64,000 nt of DNA from Hyphomonas jannaschiana VP2 (GCF_000685215.1 NZ_ARYJ01000004.1:186001-250000), one strand, 5' to 3'. Numbered from the stretch's first letter, positions 44,760-54,348 are shown. The notes: a model not told the origin generated them from the letters alone. Program-made: numbers and translations.

Positions 44760-45998
44760 ATGCAGATGCCGGAAAAGGGACGCGACTGGGCGGATGTGCG
44801 TCAGGAAATGATCAGCCGCGGCGGCGGCGATGCGCAATGGCGCGACGGGCGCACGGCTGTTTACGTCTTCAATGCGGGCCATGATGTCGAACAGGTCCAG
44901 CAGGAAGCCTACACGCTCTATATGGCCGAGAACGGCCTGGGTCCGATGGCTTTCCCGAGCCTTGCGCAGATGGAGAAGGAAGTGATCGGCATGGGCCTCG
45001 GCCTGCTGCACGGGCCGGAGGGGGCGACCGGGGCGATGACGTCCGGCGGCACGGATTCGATCACCATGGCGATGAAGACAGCACGCGACTATGCGCGGTC
45101 AAAGGGCAAGCCGCGCGAGGGGCATAATGTTGTGCTGCCGCAGTCGGCGCACCTCGCCTTCGACAAGGCCGCGCACCTGATGGACATCGAGATCCGCCGC
45201 GTGCCGCTGAAGACCGATGGCAGCTACGAGGCAGACCCTGCCGCGATGGGCGAGGCAGTGGATGAGGCGACGGTGATGATGGTCGGCTCGGCGCCGAACT
45301 TCCCGCATGGCATCATCGACCCGATTGAAGCGCTGGGCGACGTGGCGGCCAGGAAGGGTGTCTGGCTGCATGTCGATGCCTGCGTCGGCGGGTATTTCGC
45401 GCCGTTTGCGCGGATGAACGGCGTGCCGGTACCGGCCTTCGACTTTGAAGTCCCGGCCGTCCATTCGATGAGCGCCGACCTGCACAAATATGGCTATTGC
45501 GCCAAGGGTGCCTCGACGGTGCTGTTCCGCTCGGAAGAACTCTACAATTTCATGCCGTTCGACATGGCTGGCTGGAGCGGGGCGCCGATGAAGACGCCGA
45601 CGCTGGCGGGCACCCGCCCGGGCGGGGCGATCTCTGCGGCCTGGGGCGTGATGAACACGCTGGGCGTGGAAGGCTACAAGCGCCTGCAGGGGCAGGTCTG
45701 CGCGACGCGCGAAAAGATCGAAGAGGGGGTGAAACGGCTCGGCTTTGAAATTGTCGGCAATCCGATGCTCGGCCTCATGGCCTTTTACCATCCGGATGCC
45801 CATGCCTTCGCGGTATATGGCGAAATCTTCCGGCGCGGCTGGTTTACCTCCGTCACCAAGGAACCGCCGAGCCTGCACCTGATGCTGAGCCCCAAGCATG
45901 CCGATGTGGCCGATGCCTATCTCGCCGATCTCGAAGCAAGCCTCGCGGCGGTCAAAGCAGGTGCCGACGACCCGAAAGTGGAAGCGCGCTACAGCTGA
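44760..45998 (+). CDS. Pyridoxal-dependent decarboxylase / sphingosine-1-phosphate lyase-like enzyme
   Basis: This 412-aa fold-type I PLP enzyme is of the group II decarboxylase superfamily, closest in character to sphingosine-1-phosphate lyases. GAMTSGGTDSITMAMKTAR binds the cofactor phosphate, HVDACVGGYFAPFA carries the cofactor Asp, and SADLHKYGY has the Schiff-base Lys. GTRPGGAISAAW is typical of the lyase-like group. The substrate is unproven: amino-acid decarboxylation and phosphosphingoid-base cleavage are both possible. GAAGG before ATG 44760 fixes the start. The open frame continues upstream only because it lies antisense to sspB. It is convergent with cls. Confidence 0.9.
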   Translation: MQMPEKGRDWADVRQEMISRGGGDAQWRDGRTAVYVFNAGHDVEQVQQEAYTLYMAENGLGPMAFPSLAQMEKEVIGMGLGLLHGPEGATGAMTSGGTDSITMAMKTARDYARSKGKPREGHNVVLPQSAHLAFDKAAHLMDIEIRRVPLKTDGSYEADPAAMGEAVDEATVMMVGSAPNFPHGIIDPIEALGDVAARKGVWLHVDACVGGYFAPFARMNGVPVPAFDFEVPAVHSMSADLHKYGYCAKGASTVLFRSEELYNFMPFDMAGWSGAPMKTPTLAGTRPGGAISAAWGVMNTLGVEGYKRLQGQVCATREKIEEGVKRLGFEIVGNPMLGLMAFYHPDAHAFAVYGEIFRRGWFTSVTKEPPSLHLMLSPKHADVADAYLADLEASLAAVKAGADDPKVEARYS

Positions 45999-46001
45999 GG
46001 C

Positions 46002-47477
46002 CTAAAGGATCGGGCTGGCGAGGCGGAGGATGTTTTCCAGGAATTTGTGCCATTCCGGGCGCTGTTCCCATCCGTCGAGATCCAGCGGCGTGCTGTTTGC
46101 CAGATAAGCATCTGAGTGTTGCCACAGCGTGGCGCTCGTCGCGGCATCATAGATGACCATGGTGAGTTCCAGATTCAGGTGGAAGCTGCGGACATCGATG
46201 TTCAGCGTGCCAAACAGGGCGATCTCGTCATCGACCAGAACCAGCTTTGTGTGCAGCAGGCCGCCGCGATACCGGATCAGGCGTACCCCGGCGCGCAGCA
46301 GCTCCCTGTAGGATGACTGGCTGGCGAACTGGGCGAGGCGGGAATCGAGGCGTTCGGGCACGATGATCTCGACCTCGATCCCGCGTTTGGCGGCCGAGAC
46401 CAGCGCCAGCTGAACCGCGGGATCCGGAATGAAATAGGGCGAGACAATGCGCAGCCGCCGCTGCGCGCTGAAGATGGCGGAGACGAACACTTCGTAGATC
46501 GTCGAATTGCGCATTTCCGGGCCGGAGGGCAGCACCTGCATGCTGACGGGCGTGCCGGCATCAAGGCTGGCCGCGGTTTCGTCGCGGCGCTTGATGGTCA
46601 GGGCATTGAGGTCCGCCCGGCCAATCTGGTGGCCGACACTGTCGAACAGATAGTCGGACAGGCAGACCGATTTCAGCGCATCGACGACCGGGCCTTCCAC
46701 GCGCATCATCATGTCGACCCATTCGCCGACCCCGCGATCCGCCTTGAACAGTTTCGGATCCGCCAGATTGTAGCTGCCGACATAGCCGACGTGCTGGTCG
46801 CAGACGAGGATCTTGCGGTGATTGCGAAGGTCTGACCGGCGGAAGAAGGAAGAGAACAGATTGACCCGCAGGGAACGGACGATCCGGACACCCGCCTTGC
46901 GCAGGCGCTTTGGCCAGTGGGTCCGGAACAGGGCCTTGGAACCGAAATCGTCTGCCAGGATCTTGCAGTCCACACCCCGCAGCGCTGCGCGTTCGACCGC
47001 TGCCAGCACATCGGCGACGCGGCCGGCCGGATCGAGGATGTAGAATTCCAGAAAGATGCTGTCTGACGCAGCATCAATATCGGCCTGCATGGCCGCATAA
47101 AGATCCCCGGCATCGGCATAAAAGGCCGGGGAGAGGCCCGTCAGGACCGGAAAGCCGGTATCGGCCTGGATTGAGCGGGACAGGGCTGCATAGCGGGGAA
47201 TGCGGGCAATGTCGGGCGGGATACTGGCCGCGTCGATGCTGAATACCTGCATGAAGAAACTGCGCAGGCGCTCGCTCATCTGCATCCGCTGCCTGCCCAG
47301 TCGGTGATCCCCGAACAGGATATAAAGCACCACACCCACCACAGGCAGGCCGAACAGGAGAAACAGCCAGACCAGGGTCGTGTTCACCGCCAGCTTGCGG
47401 TAAAGCAGGCGCACTGCCGCAAGCACCGAAAGCGAGAAGTGCACGAGAAAGGGTATGGAACTGAGAAGAGGAATCAT
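46002..47477 (-). CDS. cls: Cardiolipin synthase (phospholipase D family)
   Basis: This 491-aa membrane enzyme condenses two phosphatidylglycerols, or similar, into cardiolipin. Two N-terminal membrane segments (about 1-22 and 35-53) precede two HKD motifs. The first is in NHRKILVCDQHVGYVGSYNLAD. The second, LHTKLVLVDDEIALFGTLNID, is near residue 410. The order and length match ClsA-type synthases. Its stop lies three bases from that of the convergent PLP decarboxylase gene. Confidence 0.94.
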   Translation of the reverse strand: MIPLLSSIPFLVHFSLSVLAAVRLLYRKLAVNTTLVWLFLLFGLPVVGVVLYILFGDHRLGRQRMQMSERLRSFFMQVFSIDAASIPPDIARIPRYAALSRSIQADTGFPVLTGLSPAFYADAGDLYAAMQADIDAASDSIFLEFYILDPAGRVADVLAAVERAALRGVDCKILADDFGSKALFRTHWPKRLRKAGVRIVRSLRVNLFSSFFRRSDLRNHRKILVCDQHVGYVGSYNLADPKLFKADRGVGEWVDMMMRVEGPVVDALKSVCLSDYLFDSVGHQIGRADLNALTIKRRDETAASLDAGTPVSMQVLPSGPEMRNSTIYEVFVSAIFSAQRRLRIVSPYFIPDPAVQLALVSAAKRGIEVEIIVPERLDSRLAQFASQSSYRELLRAGVRLIRYRGGLLHTKLVLVDDEIALFGTLNIDVRSFHLNLELTMVIYDAATSATLWQHSDAYLANSTPLDLDGWEQRPEWHKFLENILRLASPIL

Positions 47478-47539
47478 CTGTCCAGCCTGACAATGCGTGA
47501 CGCCCTACCTTGTCCTGTCCGAACCGCCAAAGGAAGACC

Positions 47540-48271
47540 GTGCCTCTGAAACTGCTCACCTGGAACATTCAGGCCGCCATCGGAACGGCCCGCTTCTCGG
47601 ATTACCTGACACGGGCGCACCGGCAGGTGTTTCATACGCCGGCCAAGGCGGACACGCTCGAAACCATCGCCGAAACCCTCCGCGAGACAGACCTTGTCTG
47701 CCTTCAGGAAGTGGACCTTGGCGGCCGGCGGGCAGGGTATCGCTGTCAGGCCAATGCGATTGCGGCGCGCTCTGGGCATGACCATCTGGCGATCCAGGAA
47801 AACCGGGTTATCCGGGGCATCTCCCGGCATGGCAATGCGATCCTCAGCCGGTTTCCCTTGTCGGATGTGCGAGACCTGAAACTGCCGGGCCGTGTACCGG
47901 GGCGCGGCTGCCTGATCGCGACAGTGGAAGCGGAAACGCGCTTTGACGTTGCCTGCGTGCATCTCAGCCTTGGCCGCCGTGACCAGGCGCTGCAGCTGGA
48001 CTTTCTCTCCCGCCACCTTCCGCGCAATGGCCGCTGGGTGGTGATGGGGGACTTCAACTGCAGCCTGCATGCGAGCCCGGCCGAGGCATTTCTTGAGAAG
48101 ATGCACGCCCGTTTCGACCGGCAGCCGGAGCCGACCTATCCCTCGTGGCGGCCGTTGCGGGACTATGACCACATCCTGACCGGACCGGCACTGGCGCTCG
48201 GCCAGTACCAGCCCGGCCCGGAAATCTGTTCCGACCATCTCAATGTGACAGCGGAAATGGAGCTGGCCTGA
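47540..48271 (+). CDS. Endonuclease/exonuclease/phosphatase family protein
   Basis: This 243-aa protein has the metal-dependent EEP fold. LTWNIQ near the start, LQEVDLGGRR with the metal-binding Glu, VACVHLSLG, VMGDFNCSLHA and the terminal SDHLNVTAEMEL are all present. Members include nucleases and phospholipid or inositol phosphatases. Adjacency to cls hints at lipid metabolism but is not proof. I choose GTG 47540 because AGGAAG lies four bases before it. A TTG at 47510 is a weaker alternative. Confidence 0.88.
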   Translation: MPLKLLTWNIQAAIGTARFSDYLTRAHRQVFHTPAKADTLETIAETLRETDLVCLQEVDLGGRRAGYRCQANAIAARSGHDHLAIQENRVIRGISRHGNAILSRFPLSDVRDLKLPGRVPGRGCLIATVEAETRFDVACVHLSLGRRDQALQLDFLSRHLPRNGRWVVMGDFNCSLHASPAEAFLEKMHARFDRQPEPTYPSWRPLRDYDHILTGPALALGQYQPGPEICSDHLNVTAEMELA

Positions 48272-48352
48272 CCAGCGCCGCTCGTCGCCATATTCCTGCC
48301 GCCAGTCATGGTCTATGTTCGCGATCTGAACGCAAGTCGAAGGGGACGCGAT

Positions 48353-48781
48353 ATGAAAACAGGATTTCTGACAGCGGCAGGCCTCGCGGCCGCACTGGTG
48401 CTGAGCGGCTGCGGCGGCAAGGACGATGTGCAGGGCAAGACCGGGGAAGACATCACGGCGAAGTCTTCCGCAAAGGACATCGGCGAAGCCTATATCAATG
48501 AAATGACGCGCATCGCCGACGCGCTGGAAGGGGTGGACGACGAGGCGAGCGCCAAGTCAGCCGCGAAGAAGATCAAGGTCGCCGTCGATGGCCTGAACCA
48601 GATGTCTGAAGAACTGGACGGCGAGATTTCCGGCGTCAAAGGCATGCAGATTTTCGGCGGGCGATATGCCGAACTGGTTCAGGTGCAGGGACGCATTGCA
48701 ACATCCATGATCCGCATCCAGTCAGAGCATCCGGAGCTGATGGATACGATCAGTGCCGAGATGGACCGGATGGAGAACTAG
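48353..48781 (+). CDS. Small lipoprotein of unknown function
   Basis: This 142-aa protein has a signal peptide ([17 protein letters not shown]) and a textbook lipobox LSGC. The mature part is Lys/Asp/Glu-rich and predicted helical, with repeated ATG-free Ala/Lys segments and no recognised domain. AGGGGACG before ATG 48353 supports the start. It ends in CTAG at 48778-48781, shared with the stop of the convergent LLM flavoenzyme gene. Confidence 0.82.
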   Translation: MKTGFLTAAGLAAALVLSGCGGKDDVQGKTGEDITAKSSAKDIGEAYINEMTRIADALEGVDDEASAKSAAKKIKVAVDGLNQMSEELDGEISGVKGMQIFGGRYAELVQVQGRIATSMIRIQSEHPELMDTISAEMDRMEN

Positions 48782-49788
48782 GTCGCTGCAGCGCCGGATT
48801 TTACGCCGATAGCCTGCATCGCTTCTGCGGCAATTTCGAACGAGCGTAGCCGCGCACTGTGATCGTGGATCTGGCCGGTGAGGATCACCTCGTCCGGGCG
48901 GTGGCGCTCGATCAGGGCGGAGAGTTCCGCCTCCACCTTGTCCGGGCTGCCCGAGGCCGAGATCCGGAGCGCCCGGTCGACCTGTGCGACCAGTTCGGGC
49001 GGAGCGATGTCGTGAATGTCGTCGACCGGCCGCGGCAACGGCCCCGGCCGTCCGGTGCGCAGATTGATGAAGGCCTGCTGCATGGACGTCTTTAGCCGCA
49101 TGCCTTCGGCGTCGCTGTCCGCGCCGAACACGTTGATCGCCAGCATGAAGCAGGGCTTGTCGGTGACGCCGGGGTTGAAACGTGCCCGGTATATTTCAGC
49201 TGCCTGTTCCAGCGCGTCCGGCGCAAAATGCGAGGCGAAGGCATAGGGCAGGCCGAGATGGGCGGCGAGCTGAGCGCCGAACAGGCTGGACCCGAGCATC
49301 CAGACGGGCACATGCGTGCCGGCACCAGGAACGGCCTGAACCTGCTGGCCTGGCTCGGCAGGCTGGAAATAGCCCAGCAGCTCGACAACGTCCTGCGGGA
49401 AATTGTCTGCGTTCTGCATGCCCCGGCGCAGGGCGCGCATGGTGGCCTGATCGGTGCCGGGGGCGCGGCCGAGGCCAAGATCGATGCGGTCCGGATAGAG
49501 CGTTGCCAGCGCGCCGAACTGTTCGGCCACCATCAGCGGCGCATGGTTCGGCAGCATGATGCCGCCCGCGCCGACCCGAATGGTCGAGGTTTTTCCCGCC
49601 ACATGTCCGATCAGGATGGAGGTCGCCGCCGAGGCGATGCCGGTCATGTTGTGGTGTTCAGCCATCCAGTACCGGCGATAGCCGAGGCGTTCTGCATGGC
49701 GGGCAAGGTCCACCGTATTGGCGAGGGCCTCGGCCACCGTATGGCCGGCGGGGACGGGGGAAAGATCGAGCACCGAATAGGGGATCAT
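48778..49788 (-). CDS. LLM class flavin-dependent oxidoreductase
   Basis: This 336-aa protein is luciferase-like (MsnO8/YhbW subgroup). It shows [14 protein letters not shown] at the start, [35 protein letters not shown], and [14 protein letters not shown] for FMN binding. Reduced flavin would come from a separate reductase, and the substrate is unknown. ATG 49788 gives the family start MIPYSVLDL. The in-frame codons upstream run through the promoter. Its stop overlaps that of the convergent lipoprotein gene. Confidence 0.92.
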   Translation of the reverse strand: MIPYSVLDLSPVPAGHTVAEALANTVDLARHAERLGYRRYWMAEHHNMTGIASAATSILIGHVAGKTSTIRVGAGGIMLPNHAPLMVAEQFGALATLYPDRIDLGLGRAPGTDQATMRALRRGMQNADNFPQDVVELLGYFQPAEPGQQVQAVPGAGTHVPVWMLGSSLFGAQLAAHLGLPYAFASHFAPDALEQAAEIYRARFNPGVTDKPCFMLAINVFGADSDAEGMRLKTSMQQAFINLRTGRPGPLPRPVDDIHDIAPPELVAQVDRALRISASGSPDKVEAELSALIERHRPDEVILTGQIHDHSARLRSFEIAAEAMQAIGVKSGAAAT

Positions 49789-49973
49789 CAGCCTGGCTCC
49801 TCTGCCTTGAAGCGGCAATATGGGGCCGCAACAGGCAAGCCGGTACCCCTGCTGACGCGGGGAGACTGCAAGCGAACCCGCTTTTTCCGGGACCTGACCT
49901 TGCGTGAACACATCTGGCGGCCCGGCCAAATCGTAATAAACTCGTTTGTGTTCCTGCCTCGAAAGGCTCTGCC

Positions 49974-50645
49974 ATGATCACGCTGCATCATCTGGAGAAA
50001 TCCCAGTCCATCCGCATCCTCTGGCTGCTGGAGGAGTTGGGCGTACCCTATGAGGTAAAGCTCTATGACCGGGACCCGCAAACACGACTCGCCCCGGCGG
50101 AATACAAGGCGATCTCGCCGCTTGGCACCGCGCCGGTAATTACCGTGGATGGCACCGCGATGGCGGAGACCAACGCCATTGTCGACTATATCTGCGACCT
50201 GCACGATGACGGGCGCCTCCGCCCCGCGCCGGGCACGCCGGACCGGGCGCGCTACCTGTTCTGGTTCCACACGTCCCAGGGCAGCCTTCAACCCTTGTTG
50301 ACGAACAAATTCGTCATGACGGCGATGACCATGCGAGCGCCCTTCCTGATGCGGCCGGTGGCGAAAGCGCTGGTCGGCGGTCTGGACAAAGCCTTCTTCA
50401 CGCCGCGCCTGACCGCCCTGATGAGCGAAATCGAGAAGCAGCTTGGCCAGACGAAATGGTTCGCGGGGGAAAACCTGACCGCGGCCGACATCGTGATGGG
50501 CTATTCCATGGAACTGGCCGCCCACCGCGCCGGTATGGACGAGGCGAACTTCCCGAACGCCCACCGATTCCTGAAACAGATGCGCGAAACACCGTCCTAT
50601 CAGCGCGCCATGGAGAAAGACGGGAAGGGAACCATCCTTCTCTAG
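49974..50645 (+). CDS. Glutathione S-transferase
   Basis: This 223-aa protein has a thioredoxin-like N-terminal domain ([27 protein letters not shown] in outline) with the glutathione-binding LGTAPVI and [10 protein letters not shown] motifs. A helical C-terminal domain follows, with [13 protein letters not shown]. The SQSIRI start resembles the beta/theta-like bacterial GSTs that use Ser. A detoxification or isomerisation role is likely but undefined. A GAAAGG ribosome site precedes the ATG. Confidence 0.93.
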   Translation: MITLHHLEKSQSIRILWLLEELGVPYEVKLYDRDPQTRLAPAEYKAISPLGTAPVITVDGTAMAETNAIVDYICDLHDDGRLRPAPGTPDRARYLFWFHTSQGSLQPLLTNKFVMTAMTMRAPFLMRPVAKALVGGLDKAFFTPRLTALMSEIEKQLGQTKWFAGENLTAADIVMGYSMELAAHRAGMDEANFPNAHRFLKQMRETPSYQRAMEKDGKGTILL

Positions 50646-50664
50646 GAGACCTGCTCCAAGCGGG

Positions 50665-51156
50665 TCAGTATTCCATCTTGGCAGACAGGTTCAATTCGTA
50701 GCAATGCTCGCCTGGTGTCTCGCGCGCTTCGCCGAGATCCGGAACGACATAGCGGGACGAATAGACCAGGTAGTTGCCGCTGTCATGAAATGCCGTCGCG
50801 AAGTCGCCGCAGATATGGGTCACTTCGCCTGCCTCCCGTTTGAGGCGGAAATACTCATCCGATATCGGATCTTTCTGAATATCGGCCATCGCGCATACAT
50901 TTGTTTGTTTCGCCGGAGACGCTGCCTTCGATAACTCTGCTTCGACAATTGTCAGGTCTTCGGGGATGTCCCCGAATTCCTGATAATAGCAGGCGAGTGC
51001 GACGGCGGTTCCGGCCATGGCCGTGGCCCGGGCCCGGTCTTCCTTTTCCTTGCGGGCTTCGCCCGGTCCGCCGGTGATCGCAATTCCCGCGACACAGGCG
51101 GCAACGATGATGCCGACCAGGGCGCCGCCATAGAGCGTGTGCTGGCTATAGGCCAT
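50665..51156 (-). CDS. Single-pass membrane hypothetical protein
   Basis: This 163-aa protein has one N-terminal transmembrane segment (about 7-27, TLYGGALVGIIVAACVAGIAI). A Cys-containing extracytoplasmic domain (Cys55, Cys87, Cys113 and a near-terminal Cys) could form two disulfides. The layout is faintly pilin-like, but there is no prepilin peptidase site. ATG 51156 lies 11 bases inside the upstream DUF5671 gene, so the two are coupled. I do not recognise a family. Confidence 0.7.
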   Translation of the reverse strand: MAYSQHTLYGGALVGIIVAACVAGIAITGGPGEARKEKEDRARATAMAGTAVALACYYQEFGDIPEDLTIVEAELSKAASPAKQTNVCAMADIQKDPISDEYFRLKREAGEVTHICGDFATAFHDSGNYLVYSSRYVVPDLGEARETPGEHCYELNLSAKMEY

Positions 51157-51790
51157 TGGCTTCGTCCTGTTCGGCATGGGTGATGAAGTATCCGAAGATG
51201 CCGCCGGCAATCGCTGCGACGACCAGCGACTTCAGGGTGAAGCGCCAGGTCAGTTCCCCGTTCAGGAAGTTGTAGACAAGGGAGATCGCGTCTCCGACCA
51301 GAACCATGCCGGCGATGACCAGGCTGATATAAATCAGCCATTTGCGAATACGGGATCTTTGCAGGGCCGGGTTTTCTTCCCGGGCCTTAAGGAGGATGCG
51401 GGCCAGCCACAGGAAGAGGGGGGTACCGACGATCAGGCCGGAAATCGCGCCCCGAATCTGGCTGTCCAGCATTCCGGCGCGATAGCTTTCTTTCTCCAGC
51501 TGGTCCGGTACGACCTTGTCGATCAGGGCGAACAGGAGGGAGCCGAGATTGAAGGCGACGACGCCAAGCAGGATGAAAAAGAGCAGGTAAAAGAACGCCT
51601 CCCGCGCCGAGAGGTAGGCCGAAGGTTTCGGTACAGCGACCGGAAAGGCGACATCGGAGTAGGCCTCGAGCGCTTCGTCGACTTCCTGTTCCCGCCAGCC
51701 AGCGGTCAGGAGCGCCGAACGGATGCCGCTCCGGTCCTGTCCTTTTTCAAGGGCTTCTTTCACGAATTGAGTCAGCGTGCTGTTCGCCAT
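51146..51790 (-). CDS. DUF5671 family membrane protein
   Basis: This 214-aa protein begins with a small helical domain (FVKEALEKGQDRSGIRSALL, then AGWREQEVDEALEAY) resembling the UBA-like segment common in DUF5671 proteins. Four membrane segments follow at about 64-90, 112-130, 148-168 and 185-203. The SAREAFFYLLFFILLGVVAF start of the membrane domain is typical. The function is unknown. It overlaps the next gene, with which it is co-transcribed. Confidence 0.82.
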   Translation of the reverse strand: MANSTLTQFVKEALEKGQDRSGIRSALLTAGWREQEVDEALEAYSDVAFPVAVPKPSAYLSAREAFFYLLFFILLGVVAFNLGSLLFALIDKVVPDQLEKESYRAGMLDSQIRGAISGLIVGTPLFLWLARILLKAREENPALQRSRIRKWLIYISLVIAGMVLVGDAISLVYNFLNGELTWRFTLKSLVVAAIAGGIFGYFITHAEQDEANGL

Positions 51791-51885
51791 TGGCGGTTTC
51801 CTCCCTGCCTGCTCAGAGGCATGTCCTGCACACGCTGAGATTGAGCCGGAGCGCCTCGCTTTGCAAGCAATTCGGGAGGGAAAGT

Positions 51886-52207
51886 GGAGGCTTCTGTTGC
51901 CAGGCGCCTCCGGGCCCCGCCTAGGGGTCTGAAGCCCTAGGAGTTAAGTTCGGTAATCATCCGACTGCTTACGCAGCCATCAGTTCACCTTCAGCAAAGT
52001 TGTCGTTTGCAACTATGTTGATTTGGGCTTCTGAGGGGGCCCAATCCGGCGAAGGCCTCGTCTTTACACGTCCGTCGATCCTATTTCGGCCCCGTCAGAA
52101 ACAGGCCCGGTGAAAAGGCCTGAACCTGCTTTTGGTGGAGCCGCCGGGTACCGCCCCCGGGTCCGAGCCGCTTATTACACGCGCGTTTATCGCCATAGTC
52201 CGTAGAC
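51886..52207 (-). ncRNA. ssrA: Two-piece (circularly permuted) tmRNA
   Basis: tmRNA rescues stalled ribosomes and tags their products for ClpXP. On the minus strand, the acceptor piece comes first and ends in CGGCTCCACCA at 52133. After a 39-base spacer the coding piece starts GGGGCCGAAATAGGATCGAC at 52093. GGGGCCG pairs with CGGCTCC in the acceptor stem, with a G3.U wobble, the alanine identity mark. The tag frame lies at 52010-51969. A CCTAGGG hairpin (51920-51941) and a GGAGGC/GCCTCC stem lie toward the 3' end. The outer boundaries are estimated within roughly 20 bases, and a -10-like TATATT lies at about 52214-52219. Confidence 0.93.
51969..52010 (-). other. Proteolysis tag reading frame of tmRNA
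   Basis: The resume codon GCA at 52010 begins ANDNFAEGELMAA followed by TAA. With the alanine charged on tmRNA, the tag would be AANDNFAEGELMAA. The start AANDNFAE matches the Caulobacter tag and the Ala-Ala end is the ClpX signal. Confidence 0.93.
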
Positions 52208-52266
52208 CCTTCCAATATAGGGGCAGAGGACCGCCGATGAAAGGGGGGCGATGAAACTGGGAAAGC

Positions 52267-53967
52267 TTAGTCCCGTGCGGCGGCGCTCTCGTCACGCAGG
52301 CCCTTGAATTCCGATGTCGGCTTCAGGTCGGGCCAGGCGGTGGAATTGGCGAGGTCCTCGGTCAGGTCCAGGAACAGTTCCACATCCTGCGCCGCGCCGC
52401 GCAGGTCCCAGTCCGGGTCCCAGGCGTCGTTCTGATTGTGGTAGCGGTTGGCAATATAGTCCGCGACCCATTCGATCCCGGCTTCCCGGCCGCCGTCCAC
52501 GAGGTCCGGTCCGCCGGCAATTCCCATGATCAGCAGCACCGGCACGCCGCGGCGGGCGAGGGAGAAGTGGTCTGCGCGATAGAACAGGCCGTTCTCCGGC
52601 AAGCCTTCGGGAGACACCGTGCGACCCTGTTTTGCTGCTGCGGCGGCCATCATCTCCTCAAGCTCGCTCTGGCCTTCGCCGACCTGGATGACATCTTTTG
52701 CCGGGCCAGCCGTTTGCAGGATGTCCAGCGTCAGATTGGCGACAGTTGTTTCGAGCGGATAGATCGGGTCCTGCGCGTAGGCTTCCGAGCCGAGCAGGCC
52801 GCTCTCTTCGCCTGTCCAGGCAGCGAAAACGACCGTGCGCTCAGGCGCCGGTCGGGCCTTCATGTTGCGGGCAATTTCCATGATGCCGGCAAGACCGAGC
52901 GCATCATCGTTTGCGCCGGGCCTCACGACGCGGCCCTGCTTATCCGGAATGCCGATGCCGAAGGCATCCCAATGTCCGGACAGCATGACGGTTTCGCCGG
53001 GCCGCTTGGTCCCGGTAATTTTGCCGAGAACATTCTGGCTTTCGACCGTTTCCACAGACAGACCCAGATCCGCATTGAAGCGCAGGTCATCCAGGGTGAA
53101 CGCCTGAAAGTCGCGCTTGCGGGCGGCGGTTTTCAATTCGTCCAGATCGTATCCGGCCTGCGTCAGCCATTGGCGGGCCATGTCCTCATGCAGCCAGCCG
53201 CGCAGGTCGAGCGCTGGTTTTGCCGGGCCGTTGCTGGCAACGGTATAATTCTCGCCAGGTGAGGACGCGGCAACATTCCAGCCATATCCGGCAGGCTTGG
53301 TTTCGTGGATGACAAAGGCGGCAACCGCACCGCGGCGAGCGGCCTCCTCATATTTGTAGGCCCAGCGGCCATAATAGGTCATGCGGCGGCCCCCGAAGAC
53401 GCCGGCGACCGGGTCGTCTTCCGCGACACCGAAATCCGGGTCGTTTACGAGGAAGAGCGCCACCTTTCCGGTCAGGTCCATGTCGCCATAATCGTCCCAG
53501 TCACGCTCGGGCGCGCTGGCGCCGAAACCGACAAATACGATCGGCACATCCGCTATGGCGATGTCCTCGCGCGGATTGGGGGAGCTTATATTGATGTCCA
53601 GCCCCTGCCGGAGCGGGATCTCTGTGTCGCCCTGGCTGACATTCAATGTCCGAATATCGTTCACGACGGAGTGTTTGAGGGTGACGGGATCGGTCCATTT
53701 TCCGTTCCGTCCGCCGGGTTCAAGGCCGAGGTCCTTGAAGCGCTCGATCAGGTAGGCGACCGTCTTGGTCTCGCCTTCGGTTCCGGGCGCGCGGCCCATG
53801 AATTCATCAGAGGCGAGCACTTTCACCGTCTCGGACATGTTTTCAGTGCTGATGGGGCTCTCAGGGCTGATCGTGGAGGTGTCCGCCGCGACGTCCGTAT
53901 CGGGGGCTGGTGTGCAGGCCATCAAAATCATGCCTGCACTTGCGGATGCCAAAATCGCTCTGATCAT
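52267..53967 (-). CDS. M28 family metallopeptidase lipoprotein
   Basis: This 566-aa exported zinc aminopeptidase-type protein has a signal ending in LMAC, a lipobox with Cys18. A protease-associated (PA) domain insert is likely around 150-290. In the M28 catalytic domain, LSGHWDAFGIG supplies His/Asp, ANDDALG the bridging Asp, WTGEESGLLGS the Glu pair and RADHFS the late His. It would cleave peptides at the cell surface or in the periplasm. It lies between tmRNA and HPr, in the same direction as HPr but with a 60-base gap. Confidence 0.93.
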   Translation of the reverse strand: MIRAILASASAGMILMACTPAPDTDVAADTSTISPESPISTENMSETVKVLASDEFMGRAPGTEGETKTVAYLIERFKDLGLEPGGRNGKWTDPVTLKHSVVNDIRTLNVSQGDTEIPLRQGLDINISSPNPREDIAIADVPIVFVGFGASAPERDWDDYGDMDLTGKVALFLVNDPDFGVAEDDPVAGVFGGRRMTYYGRWAYKYEEAARRGAVAAFVIHETKPAGYGWNVAASSPGENYTVASNGPAKPALDLRGWLHEDMARQWLTQAGYDLDELKTAARKRDFQAFTLDDLRFNADLGLSVETVESQNVLGKITGTKRPGETVMLSGHWDAFGIGIPDKQGRVVRPGANDDALGLAGIMEIARNMKARPAPERTVVFAAWTGEESGLLGSEAYAQDPIYPLETTVANLTLDILQTAGPAKDVIQVGEGQSELEEMMAAAAAKQGRTVSPEGLPENGLFYRADHFSLARRGVPVLLIMGIAGGPDLVDGGREAGIEWVADYIANRYHNQNDAWDPDWDLRGAAQDVELFLDLTEDLANSTAWPDLKPTSEFKGLRDESAAARD

Positions 53968-54027
53968 TTGCGCTACTCTTCAGGATTTGCGTGGCCGGGC
54001 GTCCGGCCGGTGGGATAGGTGAGGGGG

Positions 54028-54348
54028 TTAGTAAAGCACATCGCTCTCGCCGCGTTCGCCGAAGCCGTCGGCGATGAGGCTGGCGATAGCGGTGACCGCT
54101 TCTGCGGCGTCCGGGCCATTGGCGGCAAGTTCGACTTCGCAGCCCTGCGCGGCGACCAGCATCAGAAGGTCCATGATGGAGCGGGCGTCGGCTTCCTGGC
54201 CGTCATGGCTGACGATGACGGTGGCCTGGAAGTCGCTGGCCAGTTTGGAGAGTTTGGCAGACGCGCGCGCGTGCAGGCCCTTGCGGTTCACAATGGTCAC
54301 GCTTTGGCGGGCTTCGGTCACGGCGTTCTGCACAGGGCTCCGGGTCAA
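54028..54348 (-). CDS. ptsH: HPr phosphocarrier protein
   Basis: This 106-aa HPr has its phosphorylated His26 in GLHARAS and the regulatory Ser57 in RSIMDLLML, the site used by HPr kinase in other species. The N-terminal extension of about 17 residues is longer than usual. Its start overlaps the EIIA stop by four bases. No sugar permease (EIIB/C) is nearby. It probably belongs to a regulatory phosphotransfer chain rather than sugar import. Confidence 0.94.
   Translation of the reverse strand: MTRSPVQNAVTEARQSVTIVNRKGLHARASAKLSKLASDFQATVIVSHDGQEADARSIMDLLMLVAAQGCEVELAANGPDAAEAVTAIASLIADGFGERGESDVLY

Noticed and set aside
51920-51941. CCTAGGG hairpin as an intrinsic terminator
   Set aside because: It lacks a T-tract and lies within the expected coding piece of the tmRNA, so it is more likely part of that RNA's structure.
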